NCBI RefSeq assembly: GCF_014640315.1
Contig: NZ_BMGS01000001.1
Coordinates: 620,001 to 684,000, forward strand
DNA length: 64,000 bases
Direction: 5' to 3'
Source of the DNA: Hymenobacter glacieicola
GTDB lineage: Bacteria > Bacteroidota > Bacteroidia > Cytophagales > Hymenobacteraceae
Below the pieces are notes generated by a model that was not told the DNA's origin, made no database searches, and saw nothing but the letters and a program-made list of their open reading frames with translations. Position 1 is the first letter of the stretch, and every line of letters begins with the position of its first letter. Position numbers and translations under genes: made by a program. Below, one piece after another: positions 60,677 to 64,000 of the stretch.

Positions 60677-60794
60677 AAGAAGTGAAGAAGTGAAGGTACA
60701 CCTTCGGGGTAGAACTACTCGCTTAAGCTAAACTGCGTCTGGGTAGGGTTCGGGCGGTATCTTTGCGCACTCCTTCACTTAGTCACGTCATCCC
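60677..60794. repeat. Inverted octamer tracts between divergent Sfp-like and WD40 genes
   Basis: 60677-60700 (AAGAAGTG twice, then AAGGTACA) starts 15 bases upstream of the Sfp-like start. 60773-60794 (CTTCACTT, AGTCACGT, CATCCCTT) runs up to the WD40 start. AAGTGAAGG and CCTTCACTT are perfectly complementary. Confidence 0.75.
60758..60765 (+). promoter_or_regulatory. -7 box TATCTTTG of the WD40 gene
   Basis: Exact TAnnTTTG 29 bases before TTG 60795, between the two inverted octamer tracts. Confidence 0.6.
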
Positions 60795-61727
60795 TTGTCT
60801 TCCCGCCCCCAGGTTCAGAAACTCGCTACCCTTACCGGTCACCGCGACTGTGTGTACGCCCTAGCCGGCACCACCGGGCAGGAAACGTTTTACTCGGCGG
60901 GAGCGGATGGAATGGTAGCGGCCTGGAGCAGCGCGGCGCCGGCGCGCGACGGCGAGCTGGTGGCGAAGGTGGAAAATTCAGTGTATGCCCTGCTGCACCT
61001 GCCGGCGCGCAATCTGCTGGTGCTCGGCCATAACTTCCAGGGTGTGCAGGTTATTGACCTAGGCGAGAAAAAGCTGGTGTTTGCCACGGCCCTACCCGCG
61101 GCGGCCATCTTCGACCTGATCTATTCCGCGCGGCGACAGCGCCTGTACGTAGCCCTCGGCGACGGCACGCTGGCGGTGTTAAGCGCCGCCGACTTTAAAG
61201 TCGAGGCCCTGGTGCGGCTGTCCGAGAAAAGCCTGCGGTGCCTGGTCCTGCACGAGGAGCGGGGCGAGCTGGCCGTGGGCGGCTCCGATTGGCTGGTACG
61301 GGTGCTGGATGTGGATTCCTTGCACGTAAAGCACGTTATTCAGGGGGCCACTAACTCCGTATTCACGGCCGCGTACTCGCCCGACGGGTGCTACCTGCTT
61401 ACGGCTGGCCGCGACGCGCACCTGCGCATCTGGGACGTAGCGGCCGGCTACCAGGAGCACCGCAGCATTGTGGCCCACCTGTTTACCATCAACCACCTGG
61501 CTTTTTCGCCTGACGCGGCCGTGCTGGCTACCTGCAGCATGGACAAGAGCATCAAGCTCTGGGACGCCCGCTCCTGGGAGCTGCTGCGCGTAGTCGACCG
61601 GGCCCGGCACGCGGGCCACGGCACCTCCGTAAACAAGTTGTTTTGGCCGGGAAGGCAGAATAGGCTAGTTTCGTGTAGCGACGACCGCAGCCTTGCGGTG
61701 TGGGAGCTGTCGGGAGAAAGAAGCTAG
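60795..61727 (+). CDS. WD40 repeat beta-propeller protein
   Basis: 310 residues with about six or seven WD40-type repeats (TLTGHRDCVYALAGT, FTAAYSPDGCYLLTAGRDAH, HLAFSPDAAVLATCSMDKSI, KLWDARSWELLRVV). Each blade has the GH dipeptide-like start and WD-like end (IWDVA, LWDARS), so it forms a beta-propeller scaffold. There is no signal peptide, so it is cytoplasmic. Start is TTG 60795, immediately after a repeat tract and 29 bases from a -7 box. It is followed by the DivIVA gene; a joint role in cell-pole organisation is possible but only a guess. Confidence 0.9.
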   Translation: MSSRPQVQKLATLTGHRDCVYALAGTTGQETFYSAGADGMVAAWSSAAPARDGELVAKVENSVYALLHLPARNLLVLGHNFQGVQVIDLGEKKLVFATALPAAAIFDLIYSARRQRLYVALGDGTLAVLSAADFKVEALVRLSEKSLRCLVLHEERGELAVGGSDWLVRVLDVDSLHVKHVIQGATNSVFTAAYSPDGCYLLTAGRDAHLRIWDVAAGYQEHRSIVAHLFTINHLAFSPDAAVLATCSMDKSIKLWDARSWELLRVVDRARHAGHGTSVNKLFWPGRQNRLVSCSDDRSLAVWELSGERS

Positions 61728-61840
61728 AAGTTAGGAGCTAAGAGCAGAAGGAAGAGAATACTTAGAACGGTTTCTTCCGCGCCAGCCTGATTACTACCGT
61801 TCTTTCTTCTAGCTCCCAGCTTCTCACTCCTAGCTTCTGA
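61716..61840. repeat. Inverted octamer tracts between WD40 and DivIVA genes
   Basis: 61716-61756 (AGAAGCTA, GAAGTTAG, GAGCTAAG, AGCAGAAG) contains the WD40 stop codon. 61803-61840 (TTCTAGCT, CCCAGCTT, CTCACTCC, TAGCTTCT) ends just before the DivIVA ATG. The two complement each other over about 30 bases with few mismatches. Confidence 0.85.
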
Positions 61841-61842
61841 AA

Positions 61843-62868
61843 ATGAAAATTACCGCCCTCGATATTCGGCAGAAAACCTTTGAAAAAGCCTTTCGGGGAT
61901 TAGACAAGGATGAAGTACAGGCCTTTTTGCTGACGCTTTCCCAGCAGTGGGAGCGGATGGGCGACGAAAACCGGGAGCTGCGCCTCAAGCTCGACCACGC
62001 CACCCAGGAAGTGCAGAAAATGCGCGAGGTAGAAACCAGCCTGTACCGCACCCTGAAAACGGCCGAGGATACCGGCAACAGCATCACGGAGCAGGCCCAG
62101 CGCGACGCCCAGCTGCGCATCCGCGAAGCCCAGCTCCAGGCCGAGCAGCTGCTGGCCGATGCCCGCCAGAAGTCGCGCGCGGTGGTAGAAGACGCTTATC
62201 AGCAGGCTGAGCGCACGGTGGCCGAAATGCAGAAGGAGGTAAGCGGCCTGGGCCAGGAGTGCCAGCGGCTGGAAAGCCTGCTCGATGGGCTGACCCGCGA
62301 CCTGCACACGCTGGCTTCCGATGCCCTGGATAAGGTAGAAAAAGCCCGCAATCGGCCGAAAGCCAGCACGGCGGCCATCCTTTCGCGCGCTGCGAGCGTA
62401 AAAGTGAACCGTACCCGCTCCGCGGACGATTCACCTCAACCTGACTCTCGCATGCACGTTTCCACTGCTTCTACTTCTTCCGCTGCTGCCGTTACCGGCG
62501 GGTCGGCTGCCTCTCTGGGGGGCGCGGTAGCGCCGGCTGAGCGTCCGGCTACCACTGGCTACAACCCCAAACCCGGCCAGCAGCCCGACCCCGGTGCCCC
62601 GGCCCAGCAGCCCGGCCCCGAAATTGAGCGTCCCGGCAGCCCCGGCGAAAACCCCGGCATCTCGCCCGCGCCCCACGTCGACCCGCCCGGCCCTACCCAC
62701 GTACCGGAGCCCGACGCCCCGCGTGTGGAGCCGCCCGCGCCCGACATTCAGCCCATTGGCCCCAGCCACCCCGAAATCAACCAGCCCGCTCCCGTCACGC
62801 ATCCTGGGCAGCCAAGCTTTGCTACGGCGGCTTCCCTGGGCGAAAAGTCGTTTTTTGACGAGCTGTAA
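61843..62868 (+). CDS. DivIVA-domain protein with Pro-rich tail
   Basis: 341 residues. Residues 1-60 are a DivIVA N-terminal lipid-binding segment (MKITALDIRQKTFEKAFRGL, DKDEVQAFLLTLS), then a long coiled coil to about 185 (LDHATQEVQKMREVETSLYR, QAERTVAEMQKEVSGLGQEC). From 215 it is a Pro/Gly/Ser-rich disordered tail (NPKPGQQPDPGAPAQQPGPE, HPEINQPAPVTHP), ending SFFDEL. DivIVA proteins recognise curved membrane and recruit division or polarity proteins; the function in Bacteroidota is less clear. ATG 61843 is exact. A terminator follows. Confidence 0.88.
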   Translation: MKITALDIRQKTFEKAFRGLDKDEVQAFLLTLSQQWERMGDENRELRLKLDHATQEVQKMREVETSLYRTLKTAEDTGNSITEQAQRDAQLRIREAQLQAEQLLADARQKSRAVVEDAYQQAERTVAEMQKEVSGLGQECQRLESLLDGLTRDLHTLASDALDKVEKARNRPKASTAAILSRAASVKVNRTRSADDSPQPDSRMHVSTASTSSAAAVTGGSAASLGGAVAPAERPATTGYNPKPGQQPDPGAPAQQPGPEIERPGSPGENPGISPAPHVDPPGPTHVPEPDAPRVEPPAPDIQPIGPSHPEINQPAPVTHPGQPSFATAASLGEKSFFDEL

Positions 62869-62895
62869 GCTGACCGCACCACCTGTTAGCCTAGC

Positions 62896-62933
62896 ACGAA
62901 GCCTGCCTTTCGGGGCGGGCTTCGGTGTTTTGG
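62896..62933 (+). terminator. Intrinsic terminator of the DivIVA gene
   Basis: GAAGCCTGCC with GGCGGGCTTC (one wobble pair) around TTTCGG-like loop, then GTTTT. Confidence 0.75.
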
Positions 62934-62976
62934 AGCCGGAAGCGCAAGCAGAGCCGAGGCCGGTAGCCCTCAACAT

Positions 62977-63000
62977 CATTTCACTACTCACCACCTCACC
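62977..63000. repeat. Octamer tract directly before folB
   Basis: CATTTCAC, TACTCACC and ACCTCACC precede the ATG at 63003 by two bases. No inverted partner is visible. Confidence 0.7.
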
Positions 63001-63002
63001 AC

Positions 63003-63359
63003 ATGGGCCAGATTGCACTGGAAGGCATGGAGTTTTTTGCCTTTCACGGATACTACGACGAAGAGCAGAAGATTGGCAACAAGTACGGCGTTGACCTCTA
63101 CATCGACACGGACCTGCACGCGGCCGGCGCTTCGGACCAGCTGCGGGAAACCGTGAATTACGAAGTGCTCTACCGGGTAGTGGCCGAGGAAATGAGCGCC
63201 CCGGCTCGGCTCTTGGAGCACCTGGGCCACCGGGTACTCGACCGGGTGCTGGAAGAGTTTCCCTACGTTGATGGGGTGCGGGTCAGCGTCTCGAAGTTTA
63301 ATCCGCCCTTGGGAGGCATCTGCCACCGGGCCCGCATCACGCTGGAGCGCCGCCGTTAG
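63003..63359 (+). CDS. folB: Dihydroneopterin aldolase
   Basis: 118 residues, a full-length octameric T-fold enzyme converting dihydroneopterin to hydroxymethyl-dihydropterin in folate synthesis. Start MGQIALEGMEFFAFHGYYDE (the Glu in HGYYDEE is the substrate-binding residue), the conserved QLRETVNYEVLYRVV helix, and the Lys in RVSVSKFNPPLGG. It uses the product of folE, which lies at 33511, so the two folate genes are unlinked in the window. The ATG follows an octamer tract at once. A terminator lies 20 bases downstream. Confidence 0.95.
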   Translation: MGQIALEGMEFFAFHGYYDEEQKIGNKYGVDLYIDTDLHAAGASDQLRETVNYEVLYRVVAEEMSAPARLLEHLGHRVLDRVLEEFPYVDGVRVSVSKFNPPLGGICHRARITLERRR

Positions 63360-63379
63360 CCGGCCGCTCACTTAGCCAA

Positions 63380-63411
63380 GAAACCAGCCCTAAACGGCTG
63401 GTTTTCTTTTT
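63380..63411 (+). terminator. Intrinsic terminator of folB
   Basis: AACCAGCC/GGCTGGTT stem around seven bases with TTTTCTTTTT tail. Confidence 0.85.
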
Positions 63412-63423
63412 GCTGAAATATTA

Positions 63424-63497
63424 TACGAAAAAAATCGTAGATTAAACTTGTATCTACGACGTGCTTCGTATATGTTTGGCCTACGAATTAGTTCGTA
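63424..63497. promoter_or_regulatory. Operator array of three TACGA-N6-TCGTA dyads
   Basis: Three perfect copies of TACGA, six free bases, TCGTA lie at 63424-63439, 63455-63470 and 63482-63497. Their centres are 31 and 27 bases apart, close to three helical turns. They bracket the promoter of the BlaI-type gene, so they are the likely autoregulatory operators. Confidence 0.8.
63448..63478 (+). promoter_or_regulatory. Bacteroidota promoter TTG-N20-TATGTTTG
   Basis: TTG at 63448, 20 bases, then TATGTTTG at 63471-63478, an exact -33/-7 match. The second operator dyad lies between the two elements and the third just after the -7 box, so repressor binding would block the polymerase. Confidence 0.75.
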
Positions 63498-63595
63498 ATA
63501 TCAGTCCGGCCACGTTCCTGCGCGTAGGAGCCGCTGCCGGGCTCCGGCGGGCCCTGGGCCCGGTATTTTTCCTAGTACCGCTTTTCATTATTGCC

Positions 63596-64000
63596 ATGAG
63601 TAAATCACCCCTTCCCAAACCTACTGAATCGGAGCTGGAAATCCTGCAAGTGCTCTGGCAGCACGGGCCGAGCACCGTCCGGTTCGTGAACGATGAGCTG
63701 AGCCAGAAGCGCGACGTGGGCTATACCACCACGCTTAAGCTGCTCCAGCTCATGCTCGACAAGGGCCTGGTGCTGCGCGACGACGACAGCAAAACCCACG
63801 TGTACCGCGCCGCCGTGCGCGAGGAAGAAACCCAAGGCTTGCTACTCGATAAGTTCGTGGAATCGGCCTTCGGCGGCTCGGCCATGAAGCTGGTGATGCA
63901 GGCCCTGGGCAACCGCCGCACTTCCCGCGAGGAGCTGGCCCAAATCCGGCGCCTGCTCAACGACATCGAAATTCAGAACGACACTACCCCACCTTCAACC
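63596..64000 (+). CDS. BlaI/MecI-family transcriptional repressor, C-terminus cut by the window
   Basis: 135 codons are open to the window end; no stop is reached, so the gene continues. The winged helix has PTESELEILQVLWQHGPST, VRFVNDELSQKRDVGYTTTL and LKLLQLMLDKGLVLRDDDSK, the exact BlaI arrangement, followed by the dimerisation helices (LDKFVESAFGGSAMKLVMQA). Such repressors usually regulate a neighbouring M56-type sensor protease or stress gene, expected beyond the right edge. The repressor gene is preceded by an array of TACGA-N6-TCGTA dyads that it probably binds. Confidence 0.92.
   Translation, partial: MSKSPLPKPTESELEILQVLWQHGPSTVRFVNDELSQKRDVGYTTTLKLLQLMLDKGLVLRDDDSKTHVYRAAVREEETQGLLLDKFVESAFGGSAMKLVMQALGNRRTSREELAQIRRLLNDIEIQNDTTPPST

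Noticed and set aside
1..64000. tRNA or rRNA genes
   Set aside because: I looked for T-loop GGTTCGAATCC-type and rRNA signatures in every spacer and found none.

Overview
The window looks like a piece of chromosome from a GC-rich member of the Bacteroidota, most likely a Hymenobacter-like Cytophagales bacterium. The evidence is a type IX secretion C-terminal domain protein, many short secreted lipoproteins, an LptD-like outer-membrane protein, an extended ribosomal protein S16, a Rho factor with a long disordered insertion, and many promoters matching the Bacteroidota -7 box TAnnTTTG. The genus is an inference. I see no rRNA, tRNA, CRISPR array, prophage or intact insertion sequence.

Layout. 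1-6344: end of a proline peptidase, an OmpA-type porin with calcium-binding repeats, a DUF4252-like lipoprotein, and a block of minus-strand secreted or small proteins. 6527-11404: a PolX-like protein whose polymerase site looks dead, a family 9 glycosyltransferase, a lipoprotein, an OsmC protein and a UBP zinc finger. 11495-16089: a complete bilin light-sensing module (heme oxygenase, bacteriophytochrome, response regulator, REC-histidine kinase). 16199-25689: serS and rho divergent from a shared gap, a type IX cargo protein, a DsbA-like protein, and a UbiA prenyltransferase next to a methyltransferase. 26188-28856: a membrane protein, winged-helix regulator and DUF4173-like membrane protein with two copies of one operator-like motif. 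30042-39842: PBP1A, a TIGR01777-type epimerase, overlapping folE and queD, a pyrophosphatase-like lipoprotein without its catalytic residues, and an M1 peptidase fused to a probable outer-membrane barrel. 39951-43463: rpsP-rimM-trmD-rplS and a fatty-acid desaturase. 43667-50334: pseudouridine synthase, panB, lptD, amidase and an MCE protein. 50546-59190: acyl-CoA carboxylase beta subunit, small unknowns, poxB-like oxidase and a SirB1-like protein. 59316-64000: thioredoxin-like protein, phosphopantetheinyl transferase, WD40 protein, DivIVA protein, folB and the start of a BlaI/MecI regulator.

The least explained structure is in the spacers. In many of them, low-complexity tracts with a quasi-period of 8 bases lie right at the stop or start codon. 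They come as inverted pairs whose letters differ between spacers but complement each other within a spacer. Separate palindromic elements sharing GTCAT-C-GAGCG arms lie at 8403, 55227 and 58031. Two regulatory arrays stand out: three TACGA-N6-TCGTA dyads around the promoter of the BlaI-type gene, and CTTTG-N5-CAAAG sites before two genes of the DUF4173 cassette.
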